A stretch of 11,845 bases of DNA, taken from NCBI GenBank assembly GCA_964392105.1, contig CAYMPA010000096.1, forward strand, positions 1 through 11,845. Reading direction: 5' to 3'. Both the position numbers and the translations under genes were made by a program. The notes under the pieces were generated by a model that ran no database searches, had not been told where the DNA came from, and saw only the letters and a list, made by a program, of their open reading frames with translations. The DNA is from UBA7359 sp964392105 (GTDB lineage Bacteria; Pseudomonadota; Gammaproteobacteria; Eutrophobiales; Eutrophobiaceae). Shown here piece after piece: positions 1 to 6,384 of the stretch; the stretch's first letter is position 1, and every line of letters starts with the position of its first letter.

Positions 1-7
1 TTGATAT

Positions 8-52
8 TGGTGGCTATGGGTGGACTTGAACCACCGACCCCGGCGTTATGAG
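8..52 (-). pseudogene. Orphan 3' part of a tRNA-Met (CAT) gene
   Basis: Read on the minus strand, this is a good tRNA 3' half. It has a 7-base anticodon loop CTCATAA (anticodon CAT at 48-50), a 3' anticodon strand CGCCG, a 5-base variable loop and a perfect 5-bp T stem (GGTGG/CCACC) around TTCAAGT. Acceptor strand CATAGCC, discriminator A and an encoded CCA (8-10) complete it. The acceptor strand resembles that of elongator tRNA-Met. The bases before the loop (TAGCA) do not pair properly with CGCCG, and no D arm or 5' acceptor strand follows at 53-91 or beyond the IS. It therefore cannot fold as a full tRNA. About 40 unrelated bases separate the break from the IS, so the IS did not cause the truncation. 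Such 3' ends are typical att duplications left by tRNA-targeting integrative elements; that origin is inference. Confidence 0.75.
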
Positions 53-91
53 TGCTACATTCGTATTAAGATATATGTCCGCTTTCAGTAT

Positions 92-107
92 ATTCTGTTG
101 AAAAACT
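92..107 (+). repeat. Left terminal inverted repeat of the IS
   Basis: The sequence ATTCTGTTGAAAAACT matches the reverse complement of 1677-1692 at all 16 bases, and the match stops immediately inside. It contains TTGAAA (98-103), which could act as an outward-end -35 element for the transposase, but I see no convincing -10 partner. Confidence 0.9.
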
Positions 108-137
108 ATTGGAACTTTAGATTGATAGCGTGATCTG

Positions 138-169
138 ATCAGATGTGTCTTATAAGGAGAACATCTGAT
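138..169 (+). promoter_or_regulatory. Hairpin enclosing the transposase ribosome binding site
   Basis: Bases 138-146 pair perfectly with 161-169 (9 bp). The 14-base loop contains the Shine-Dalgarno AAGGAGA (154-160), and the first two bases of the ATG at 168 lie in the stem. A 12-bp palindrome ATCTGATCAGAT (133-144) overlaps the left arm and could compete with it or bind a protein. Structures of this kind damp transposase translation in several known insertion sequences; that role here is inferred. Confidence 0.55.
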
Positions 170-1556
170 GATGGGACAACTCCCGGTAGGTCAATCTACC
201 CTGTTTTATGATTTTTATCTCGACGATTATATTCCACAGGATCATTTCTTACGCAAGATTGATCACATTCTGGATTTAAGTGAATTACGCAGACATCTCG
301 CCCCCTTCTATAGCTACACAGGTTGTCCTTCTATTGACCCTGAGTTAACCATACGGATGCTGATCATTACTTATTGTTTAGGCATACGTTCAGAAAGAAA
401 TTTATGTGAAGAAGTCCATCTGAATCTGGCCTATCGTTGGTTTTGTCGATTGGTATTGGAAGAGCAAGTACCGGAGCACTCCACCTTCTCCAAGAATCGC
501 CATGGTCGGTTTCGAGAGAGCGATACCTTACGATTTGTTTTTGAACAAGTCTTACAGCATTGCATAGAAAATGGTTTGGTGGGTGGTGAAGGCTTTGCGA
601 TTGATGCCAATATTATCAAGGCCGATGCCAATCGCCAACGGAGTGTAGATCGGGGTGAGGTGATTGATTGGGGTGAGACAACTGCAATCACACATCCGGT
701 ACGTGAGTACCTGGATAGACTGAATGAAGACAATGATTATAAAACATCACTTAATAAAGTTTCGTTAACCGATCCTGCTTCACAATGGACAGCGGCACGG
801 AGAGAGCTGGCTTATTTTGCTTACTCAACCAATTACCTGATTGATATCGATGCGGGAATCATCGTCGATGTTGAAGCGACAGCGGCCCATCGCACAAAGG
901 AAGCGAATGCAACCAAGACAATGATTGAACGTACTGAGGAACGTTTTAAATTAAAACCGAATCGACTCATCGGTGATACGGCTTACGGTACGTCAAAGAT
1001 ATTGGGATGGATGGTCGAGAAGAAGTCCATCGAACCCCATGTGCCTCTCTGGGAAAAAGGTGAACGGAACGACGGAACATTTAGTCGGTCTGACTTCGTC
1101 TTTGATTCTGTCTTGGATAGCTACACTTGTCCTGATGGCAAGCCGCTATTGCAGTATCATCGCAAGTTCAAAAATCAGCGGTCGGGTGTGACGAAAGAAA
1201 ACACCATTATCTATCGAGCAACCCAGTCCGACTGTACTTCCTGTAAAATGAAAGCGCGTTGTTGTCCAAACACACCTTCACGAAAGGTGACAAGAAGTGT
1301 ACATGAAGCCTCTCGCGATGTGGTAAGACGTATCAAAGATACCCCTGAGTATCAACAATCGATGAAAGACCGTAAGAAGGTCGAGATGTTGTTTGCCCAT
1401 CTAAAACGAATACTTAAATTGGACCGATTACGGTTACGTGGACTTAGCGGAGCACATGATGAGTTCTTATTGGCCGCGACAGCACAGAATTTACGGAAAA
1501 TGGCTAAATGGTATGGTCATGGCCCACCCAATACGGCTATCGGGTTCGCAACATGA
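168..1556 (+). CDS. IS1182-family DDE transposase
   Basis: This 462-residue protein is expected to bind the IS ends and catalyse transposition. The N-terminal part (about 15-125) is the DUF772/InsH-type domain, with the typical FSKNRHGRF run near 107. The RNase H-like catalytic core follows. The likely DDE triad is D146 (GFAIDANIIKADA), D270 (LIGDTAYG) and E406 (KKVEMLFAHLKR). A cysteine-rich insert (C356, C359, C365, C366) looks like the zinc-ribbon patch common in this family. There are two adjacent ATG codons at 168 and 171; the Shine-Dalgarno AAGGAGA at 154-160 suits either. The frame is intact with full family length, so it may be active. Translation may be restrained by the hairpin at 138-169. 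It is read against the neighbouring operon. Family assignment rests on recognised motifs, not on a search. Confidence 0.92.
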   Translation: MMGQLPVGQSTLFYDFYLDDYIPQDHFLRKIDHILDLSELRRHLAPFYSYTGCPSIDPELTIRMLIITYCLGIRSERNLCEEVHLNLAYRWFCRLVLEEQVPEHSTFSKNRHGRFRESDTLRFVFEQVLQHCIENGLVGGEGFAIDANIIKADANRQRSVDRGEVIDWGETTAITHPVREYLDRLNEDNDYKTSLNKVSLTDPASQWTAARRELAYFAYSTNYLIDIDAGIIVDVEATAAHRTKEANATKTMIERTEERFKLKPNRLIGDTAYGTSKILGWMVEKKSIEPHVPLWEKGERNDGTFSRSDFVFDSVLDSYTCPDGKPLLQYHRKFKNQRSGVTKENTIIYRATQSDCTSCKMKARCCPNTPSRKVTRSVHEASRDVVRRIKDTPEYQQSMKDRKKVEMLFAHLKRILKLDRLRLRGLSGAHDEFLLAATAQNLRKMAKWYGHGPPNTAIGFAT

Positions 1557-1600
1557 ATAGATTGTCATAAGTTAATGAGTTGAAAGAACAATAAATAATC

Positions 1601-1622
1601 AAAAAAACCAGTATTAAACTGG
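1601..1622 (-). terminator. Minus-strand intrinsic terminator inside the IS right end
   Basis: On the minus strand a 5-bp stem CCAGT/ACTGG with loop TTAAT is followed directly by seven T residues (A-run at 1601-1607 on the plus strand). It would stop transcription arriving from the rlmH side before it runs antisense through the transposase. The stem is short, so efficiency is uncertain. Confidence 0.5.
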
Positions 1623-1676
1623 ATAGCACATCTCAAACATCGAAATTATTACTCAACAAATAAAAAATAGTCGGTG

Positions 1677-1692
1677 AGTTTTTCAACAGAAT
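1677..1692 (-). repeat. Right terminal inverted repeat of the IS
   Basis: AGTTTTTCAACAGAAT is the exact reverse complement of the left end at 92-107. It defines the right boundary of the element about 120 bases after the transposase stop. Confidence 0.9.
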
Positions 1693-1812
1693 TAGTATAG
1701 ACCAGCACGTAAAAAGATATTTGATAACATGCCGCTTATGGCCGATCTCAGACATTATATATTTTTCGGATAGATCTGTTTTTATGCCTCTTATATTGTG
1801 CCGAGTAGGCGA

Positions 1813-1896
1813 ATGATTTTAAGGTCATTTTGAACAGGACGTTCAAATGAGCGTATCCATTCAGGTATGAATGTATGCGCGACCTTAATAAATCAT
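1813..1896. other. 84-bp structured element folding as a three-way junction
   Basis: An outer stem pairs 1813-1826 with 1881-1896 (14 bp, one 2-base bulge at 1888-1889). Inside are two hairpins. One pairs about 1827-1835 with 1841-1848 around loop AGGAC (8 bp, one bulged T). The other pairs 1851-1862 with 1869-1880 around AGGTAT (11 of 12 positions, including one G-U). Only two bases separate them, so nearly every base is paired. That is far more structure than chance predicts for AT-rich spacer. Either strand could form it. It could be a small mobile repeat (MITE-like), a protein-binding cruciform or a structured RNA; nothing here decides which. Confidence 0.65.
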
Positions 1897-1945
1897 GAGT
1901 TTACGAGGGTATCCGTAGGACACGATATTGGGGAAAGATTTTTTG

Positions 1946-1971
1946 GTTACTTTTTCATCTGAAAAAGTGAC
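1946..1971. repeat. 11-bp stem-loop downstream of rlmH
   Basis: GTTACTTTTTC and GAAAAAGTGAC pair over 11 positions (one G-U) around loop ATCT. On the minus strand it lies about 50 bases past the rlmH stop and could mark the 3' end of the operon transcript, but no T run follows, so it is not a standard intrinsic terminator. Confidence 0.5.
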
Positions 1972-2023
1972 TCGCTGTACAAAGCGAAAACAAATTTAAA
2001 ACAAAGATATCAAATTATCAAAT

Positions 2024-2494
2024 TTACTTCCTGTGATAGGGATGATTCTGCGTAATCGTCCAAGCCCTGTAAATCTGCTCAACAACCATCACCCTTACTA
2101 AACCATGCGGCAAGGTCATTGCTGATAATGACCATATTTGATTTGCTTTCTTTTTAAAAGATTCGCTTAAGCCATCAGCACCGCCGATAATCAAACTGAT
2201 ATGTTGTTGTTTATTGATCCATGTTTGTAACTGATTAGCGAGAGTTTGACTGCTAATTGATTTTCCTTTTTCATCCAGTGCAATGATTATGTTACCAGGA
2301 GAAAAGGCAGCTTCTATTTTTTTTTGTTCTTTTTGTTTATAGTTATCCGTGCTGTTATTTTTGCTGCGATTAACGGGTGTGATTTCAATTAATCTGAAAT
2401 TAATGTTTTTCGGTAATCGTTTTGAATATTCTTTAAATGCTGTTTCGATCCATGCAGGCATACGTTTACCAACAGCAATTAGATCAATTTGCAT
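2024..2494 (-). CDS. rlmH: 23S rRNA (pseudouridine1915-N3)-methyltransferase RlmH
   Basis: RlmH methylates N3 of pseudouridine 1915 in helix 69 of 23S rRNA, using S-adenosylmethionine, on assembled 70S ribosomes. The 156-residue product matches the E. coli length (155) nearly end to end. The SPOUT trefoil-knot SAM site is visible as ALDEKGK (72-78), LIIGGADGL (101-109) and LSLSAMTLPHGLVRV-like residues around 122-135. The invariant C-terminus HPYHRK closes the protein. The ATG is 3 bases beyond the rsfS stop, and AGGGAC lies about 10 bases upstream of it within the rsfS end, so translation is probably coupled. It is the last gene of the cluster. In many gammaproteobacteria mrdA (PBP2) comes next; here non-coding DNA and an IS do. 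Confidence 0.97.
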   Translation of the reverse strand: MQIDLIAVGKRMPAWIETAFKEYSKRLPKNINFRLIEITPVNRSKNNSTDNYKQKEQKKIEAAFSPGNIIIALDEKGKSISSQTLANQLQTWINKQQHISLIIGGADGLSESFKKKANQIWSLSAMTLPHGLVRVMVVEQIYRAWTITQNHPYHRK

Positions 2495-2497
2495 TAA

Positions 2498-2842
2498 CTA
2501 AACTGTCCCTGATCGTTCAGCTTCTGTACCCCAAAGTTTTTCAAGTTGATAGTATTCCCTGGTTTGGGGATGCATGATATGGATAATGATGTCACTGAGA
2601 TCAACAAGCACCCATTCGCCTTCACTTTTTCCTTCTACACCCAAAGGTAGAATGTCATTTTTCCTTGCAGCTTCGATAACTTTGTCTGCAATTGCACTGA
2701 CTTGTCTGTTTGATCGACCACTGGCAATAATCATGTAGTCAGATATGCTGGTCAATTTGCTTACTTCAAAAACAGTTACGTCGAATGCTTTAGCGTCATT
2801 TAATGCGTTGAGGGTAATATCAATCATTTTTTTAATATTCAT
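2498..2842 (-). CDS. rsfS: Ribosomal silencing factor RsfS
   Basis: RsfS (Iojap/DUF143 family) binds ribosomal protein uL14 on the 50S subunit and blocks joining of the 30S subunit, lowering translation in starvation or stationary phase. The 114-residue protein covers the whole domain. Family signatures are FDVTVFEV (20-27), the SDYMIIASGRSNRQV block (34-48), GVEG (68-71) with GEWVLVDLSDIIIHIM (75-90), and YYQLEKLWG near 97-105. About nine extra residues follow the usual end at LWG. The start ATG overlaps the nadD stop (ATGA, 2839-2842), a classic sign of translational coupling; no strong Shine-Dalgarno is seen. nadD-rsfS-rlmH is a widely conserved trio. Confidence 0.96.
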   Translation of the reverse strand: MNIKKMIDITLNALNDAKAFDVTVFEVSKLTSISDYMIIASGRSNRQVSAIADKVIEAARKNDILPLGVEGKSEGEWVLVDLSDIIIHIMHPQTREYYQLEKLWGTEAERSGTV

Positions 2843-3483
2843 GCAGTGTCCAGATAGAGGTGATTGTCCATAATATAAGTTAGTGTTGTAGAGGGTAATA
2901 AATCATCGATAGCTTTATGTTCCGAGTATGACTGCCGTATCATGCTCGATGAAATATCCAGCATTGGTATGTCAATAAAGTAGATATAACCAGATAAATT
3001 ATTTTGTAATAAAGTGCGATCATTCGTTTGATGCTTTTCTATCCAGTTTATTAGTTCGTAAGAATGTTCGTTAGTTGATTCGCCTGGACGATTGGCGACA
3101 ATGATGTGAGTATAATTTAATAATTCTTGCCAATCTTTCCAGCTATCTATCTTGTTAAAGGCATCTCTGCCAATGATTAGACAAAGTGAATCATCATTAA
3201 ATTCTTGTCGTAATGATTTAAGTGTATTAATCGTGTATGAAATTATATTACTTTCGATTTCACGTAGATCAATACAAAGATCAGAATCGTTATCGATAGC
3301 CAGTTCTATCATGGCACGACGATGAATAGAGGATGCAACAGGGCTAGTACGGTGTGGCGGGATATTAAGTGGTATCAATCTCACTTGATCAAGATCGAGC
3401 TGTTTACGCGCCTCAAGTGCGAGACGTATATGCCCATTATGAATTGGATCGAATGTGCCGCCAAGGATCCCTATCAGCCGCAT
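2839..3483 (-). CDS. nadD: Nicotinate-nucleotide adenylyltransferase NadD
   Basis: NadD transfers AMP from ATP to nicotinic acid mononucleotide, giving deamido-NAD, the step before NAD synthetase in both de novo and salvage routes. The 214-residue protein has the nucleotidyltransferase fold landmarks: GGTFDPIHNGH (8-18) with the HxGH signature at 15-18, PPHR (42-45), LIIGRDAF (102-109) and the ISSSMIR motif (177-183; family ISSTxxR). Length is normal. The ATG at 3483 lies directly ahead of the RLIGILGG strand, so it is well placed, although only a weak Shine-Dalgarno is visible. It opens the nadD-rsfS-rlmH group and lies 72 bases after proA, with a likely promoter in that gap. Confidence 0.97.
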   Translation of the reverse strand: MRLIGILGGTFDPIHNGHIRLALEARKQLDLDQVRLIPLNIPPHRTSPVASSIHRRAMIELAIDNDSDLCIDLREIESNIISYTINTLKSLRQEFNDDSLCLIIGRDAFNKIDSWKDWQELLNYTHIIVANRPGESTNEHSYELINWIEKHQTNDRTLLQNNLSGYIYFIDIPMLDISSSMIRQSYSEHKAIDDLLPSTTLTYIMDNHLYLDTA

Positions 3484-3510
3484 TTTTTAAAAGATACGAA
3501 CATTGAATTA

Positions 3511-3539
3511 ATTATGGTAAGAAATGACGAGATAATCAA
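3511..3539 (-). promoter_or_regulatory. Likely sigma70 promoter for nadD-rsfS-rlmH
   Basis: On the minus strand TTGATT (3534-3539) and CATAAT (3511-3516) are separated by exactly 17 bases. They match the -35 and -10 consensus at four and five of six positions. The -10 is about 28 bases upstream of the nadD ATG. It lies in the only sizeable gap within the lptE-to-rlmH cluster, which supports a separate transcript for the last three genes. Confidence 0.45.
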
Positions 3540-3555
3540 ACAACAATTGCATTGA

Positions 3556-4812
3556 TCAAGAACGTATATGTCCATCCCCCAAGACGATGTATTTTTTTGA
3601 TGTTAAACCTTCCAGACCGACAGGTCCTCTGGCATGAAATTTGTCGGTGCTAATGCCGATTTCTGCACCAAGTCCGTATTCAAACCCGTCCGCAAAACGT
3701 GTAGATGCGTTAACTATGACCGAGCTTGAATCAACTTCTCGCAAAAAACGACGAGACGTTGTCAGGTTTTCTGTAACAATAGCGTCAGTGTGTTGTGAAC
3801 TGTATTTGGAAATATGTTGCATTGCTTCATCAACATCAGCCACTATTTTTAATGATAAGATAGGAGCCAGGTATTCAGTGCCATAATCTTCTTCAGTGGC
3901 CATTTTAATATCACCAAGTAATTTGACTGATTCTTCACAACCACGAATCTGGACACCGGCTTCTTTATATAATGGCGCCAATTGATCCAACACTTCAGCC
4001 GCAACTGAACGTGCGATCAATAAACATTCCATCGTATTGCATGTGCCATAACGTTGTGTCTTTGCATTCAAGGCAATTCGAACGGCTTTCTCGATATCAG
4101 CATCGTTATCAATATAGACATGACAGATTCCATCAAGATGTTTTATTACGTGCATGCGTGCTTCTTCACTGACACGTTCGATTAAACCCTTTCCGCCGCG
4201 AGGCACTATTACATCGACGTATTCAGACATACTGAGTAGTTCACCTACAGCTGCACGATCAGTTGTTGAAATAACTTGCACGGCTTCTTGTGGTAAATCG
4301 GCCTCTACCATTCCAATATGGATACATTTCGCAATTGCCTGGTTTGAATTTATGGCCTCGGAACCGCCGCGTAAGATAGTTGCGTTACCTGACTTAAGAC
4401 AAAGACCAGCGGCGTCTGCAGTGACATTGGGTCTTGATTCATAAATGATCCCTACAACCCCTAAAGGTACCCGCATATGACCAACCTGAATACCACTTGG
4501 ACGCATTGCCAGATCTGTAATAGTACCAATGGGATCGGTCAACGTTGCGATCTGGTTCAAGCCTTCAGCCATAGCATCAATTCGTGCTTCTGTAAGTACT
4601 AATCGGTCCAGTAATGCAGCATCAAGATTTTTTTCTCTTGCCGATTGCAGATCTTGTTCATTGGCCTTGTTCAATGTAGAACGGTGCTTAATAATAGTTT
4701 CTGCAATAGCATCTATTGCATTATTCTTTTGTACAGTGGTTGCGCACGCCATCATTCCCGCCGAAGCCCTGGCGAGTTGTCCCAGTTCCTGCATGTATTG
4801 TTTGATATCCAT
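3556..4812 (-). CDS. proA: Gamma-glutamyl phosphate reductase ProA
   Basis: ProA reduces gamma-glutamyl phosphate with NADPH to glutamate-5-semialdehyde, the second step of proline synthesis from glutamate. The 418-residue protein is full length (E. coli 417) and belongs to the aldehyde dehydrogenase superfamily. Visible signatures are GIIYESRPNVTADA (121-134), the cofactor-site segment LKSGNATILRGGSEA (139-153), and the catalytic cysteine C258 in RYGTCNTMECLL. The conserved C-terminal stretch is GAEIGISTDKFHARGPVGLEGLTSKKY (382-408). proB is not adjacent, so the two proline genes are unlinked here. It lies 25 bases after holA and 72 bases before nadD. The proA-nadD neighbourhood is also known from pseudomonads. 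Only a weak Shine-Dalgarno (AGAAAGAT) precedes the ATG. Confidence 0.97.
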   Translation of the reverse strand: MDIKQYMQELGQLARASAGMMACATTVQKNNAIDAIAETIIKHRSTLNKANEQDLQSAREKNLDAALLDRLVLTEARIDAMAEGLNQIATLTDPIGTITDLAMRPSGIQVGHMRVPLGVVGIIYESRPNVTADAAGLCLKSGNATILRGGSEAINSNQAIAKCIHIGMVEADLPQEAVQVISTTDRAAVGELLSMSEYVDVIVPRGGKGLIERVSEEARMHVIKHLDGICHVYIDNDADIEKAVRIALNAKTQRYGTCNTMECLLIARSVAAEVLDQLAPLYKEAGVQIRGCEESVKLLGDIKMATEEDYGTEYLAPILSLKIVADVDEAMQHISKYSSQHTDAIVTENLTTSRRFLREVDSSSVIVNASTRFADGFEYGLGAEIGISTDKFHARGPVGLEGLTSKKYIVLGDGHIRS

Positions 4813-4837
4813 TAAATTATCTTTCTGAATGCTTTTA

Positions 4838-5869
4838 TCATGTTATTTGCAGTTTAAATGTATTTATTCCGGCAATTGCCAATAATAATGTATTAAATTG
4901 ATCCCATGCTTGAATTTTTTGACTGCTTTTTAATGTTTTATCAATTGTTGCACAATAACGTAATAGTTGATCAAGTGACTTTGTCGAATGGCGTTTTAAT
5001 ATTGCGTTCATCGGTTGCTTTTTTTTATTCCAGATACGATATGATTTGAAAATACTCTCCAGGTTCATTCCTGATTCATGCTGATAAGCCATTGAACATA
5101 ACCTTCTAAATTCCCACATTAAGGCACCGAATAGTACTAGAGGTTCTGTGCCTTCATTTCGTAATCCTTGCAGCATATGTAAAGTTCGATCTGCATTACC
5201 AAGGAATGCGCTTTCGATCATATCAAAAACATCGTAGCGAGAACTGTCAGCAACCGCATTGATAACATCTTCAATATCAATACTGTCTTTATCGATTGAA
5301 AGAATCAGTTTGTCTATTTCCTGTCTTGCAGCAAGCAGGTTTCCTTCAACACGTTGTGCAATCAATCTTGCTGCATCCAGTGTAATGCGTTTTTGTTTTG
5401 CCTGAACGCGTGTTTGTATCCAGCCTGGTAGTTGTGCAGGATTAATTGGCCAGACTTGTATCAATACACCAACTTTTTCTATTGCCTTGAGCCATTTATT
5501 GTTTTGTGTGCCCTTATCCATTTTATCTGAGCTAATAATAAGAAGATTGTCTTCATTTACCTGTTCAGCATATTCCAATAATACACGCCCGCCTTCCTTT
5601 CCGGGTTTAGGTGCAGCCATACGCAATTCAATTATTCGACGATTTGAAAATAATGATAAGTTACATGTTGCCTGTTTGATTGAATTCCAATCAAAAGATT
5701 TATCAACATTAAATACTAAACGTTCGTCATAGCCTTGCGAACGTGCGGCCATTCGTATTTTATCAATGCATTCAAGTTTTTGTAAGGGTTCATCTCCGCT
5801 GACAAAATTGATCGGCGCCATGCTTGAACGCTGCAAGTGCATCTCAAGCTGGTCCGGGTGCAGTCGCAT
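4838..5869 (-). CDS. holA: DNA polymerase III delta subunit HolA
   Basis: The delta subunit is the wrench of the clamp loader: it binds and opens the beta sliding clamp so that it can be placed on DNA. At 343 residues it has the same length as the E. coli protein. The start MRLHPDQLEMHL resembles E. coli MIRLYPEQLRAQL, which supports this ATG. Recognisable pieces are FVSGDEPL (22-29), the SLFSNRRIIEL segment (72-82) of the clamp-contacting region, the Q-PGWIQ turn near 146-151, and GNLLAARQEIDKL (177-189). C-terminal collar helices follow from about 210. It lies between lptE (20 bases upstream) and proA (25 bases downstream), so it is surely co-transcribed. The lptE-holA pairing is conserved across gammaproteobacteria. 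Confidence 0.95.
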   Translation of the reverse strand: MRLHPDQLEMHLQRSSMAPINFVSGDEPLQKLECIDKIRMAARSQGYDERLVFNVDKSFDWNSIKQATCNLSLFSNRRIIELRMAAPKPGKEGGRVLLEYAEQVNEDNLLIISSDKMDKGTQNNKWLKAIEKVGVLIQVWPINPAQLPGWIQTRVQAKQKRITLDAARLIAQRVEGNLLAARQEIDKLILSIDKDSIDIEDVINAVADSSRYDVFDMIESAFLGNADRTLHMLQGLRNEGTEPLVLFGALMWEFRRLCSMAYQHESGMNLESIFKSYRIWNKKKQPMNAILKRHSTKSLDQLLRYCATIDKTLKSSQKIQAWDQFNTLLLAIAGINTFKLQIT

Positions 5870-5889
5870 TATATTATTTGGATTCTTTA

Positions 5890-6384
5890 TTAACCGGCAG
5901 GTAGTAAAGCCTGTAAACGACGAAGAACCTGACTCGCAGCTTGGCGGATCAAATCATCCTGAAGTATCTCCTCTTCTGAGAATTTACCCAGTACCGAATC
6001 TTCATCGAAAGTGAAGTCGCGGGAAGTCCTTACTTTGTCATCTTCAACAATATTACGTCCATCAGTATGTGTAGCATCTATCTTCGCATTAAAAACAAGT
6101 TGGTATTCCTCAACCTTGCCCGTTGAGGGATTAACACTGAGTACAGACTTTTCAAACTTTTCCTCTTTTAATGTAACAACATAAGACGCCCCCTGGCTTG
6201 AGCTGGCTAGTGTTACACCGGCTCCGGCTAGTTGGGATTTAACTTCCCTGGCAAGTCGAGGAGCACTTGAAGGGTTGATATAGATATTGGAAATATCAAA
6301 TTCGGTTAACTGTGAACCACGCAAATGAAATCCACAAGCAGTGGTTAATAACAGTAGGCATATCAATATCAGGTGTGCTTTCAT
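5890..6384 (-). CDS. lptE: LPS-assembly lipoprotein LptE
   Basis: LptE plugs the LptD beta-barrel and completes the outer-membrane translocon that delivers lipopolysaccharide to the cell surface. The 164-residue product begins with a lipoprotein signal peptide: a charged start, hydrophobic residues 5-13, then the lipobox ending at C17. The family hallmark CGFHLRG (17-23) follows directly. The lipobox reads TTAC rather than the usual L-A/S-G/A-C, a mild departure. The mature part has the expected beta-rich pattern and a polar C-terminus with DDLIRQAASQVLRRLQ near 142-157. A clear Shine-Dalgarno GAGGAT lies 7-8 bases before the ATG. It is the first gene of the lptE-holA-proA block and follows leuS, as in E. 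coli, but a 339-base repeat-filled gap separates them. Confidence 0.93.
   Translation of the reverse strand: MKAHLILICLLLLTTACGFHLRGSQLTEFDISNIYINPSSAPRLAREVKSQLAGAGVTLASSSQGASYVVTLKEEKFEKSVLSVNPSTGKVEEYQLVFNAKIDATHTDGRNIVEDDKVRTSRDFTFDEDSVLGKFSEEEILQDDLIRQAASQVLRRLQALLPAG

Larger units (their letters stand above)
92..1692 (+). mobile_element. IS1182-type insertion sequence, apparently complete
   Basis: A 1.6-kb element bounded by perfect 16-bp terminal inverted repeats holds one intact transposase gene of 462 codons. Length, a single ORF and the DDE transposase type fit the IS1182 family. The flanks share the hexamer AGTATA (87-92 and 1694-1699), but the right copy lies one or two bases outside the repeat. 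A clean target duplication is therefore not proved. The insertion lies in non-coding DNA between the tRNA remnant and rlmH, on the opposite strand to the housekeeping genes. Intact ends and ORF suggest a fairly recent insertion. Confidence 0.85.
1693..2023. other. Non-coding DNA between the IS and rlmH
   Basis: This 331-base stretch has no gene with a start codon and ribosome binding site. It holds the three-way-junction element (1813-1896) and a long stem-loop (1946-1971), both listed separately. With the IS removed, 1693 onward joins the 53-91 sequence beside the tRNA remnant, so these pieces were probably one continuous block before insertion. No conventional T-tract terminator follows rlmH here. 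Confidence 0.6.

Noticed and set aside
53..91. Group I intron interrupting the tRNA anticodon loop
   Set aside because: Such introns occur in bacterial tRNAs with anticodon CAT, but no 5' exon (D arm, acceptor strand) is found on the far side of the IS and no intron core is recognisable on the correct strand. A resemblance of AAGATATATGTCC to an intron core element is on the wrong strand.
87..1699. Exact target-site duplication AGTATA of the IS
   Set aside because: The hexamer occurs on both sides, but the right copy is offset by one or two bases from the inverted repeat. In an AT-rich region this could be chance, so it is mentioned only as a candidate.
1791..1886. Minus-strand open stretch of 31 codons with protein-like text (contains FERPVQNDLKIIRLLGTI)
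   Set aside because: It has no start codon or ribosome binding site, is preceded closely by an in-frame stop, and coincides with the three-way-junction palindromes, which explain the sequence better than coding does.
1813..1896. Integron attC site
   Set aside because: The size and secondary structure are suggestive, but the required GTTRRRY/RYYYAAC core sites are absent and no cassette gene or integrase is visible.
3322..3555. Plus-strand ORF of 77 codons over nadD
   Set aside because: It is antisense to the highly conserved N-terminus of nadD and to its promoter region, with no ribosome binding site.
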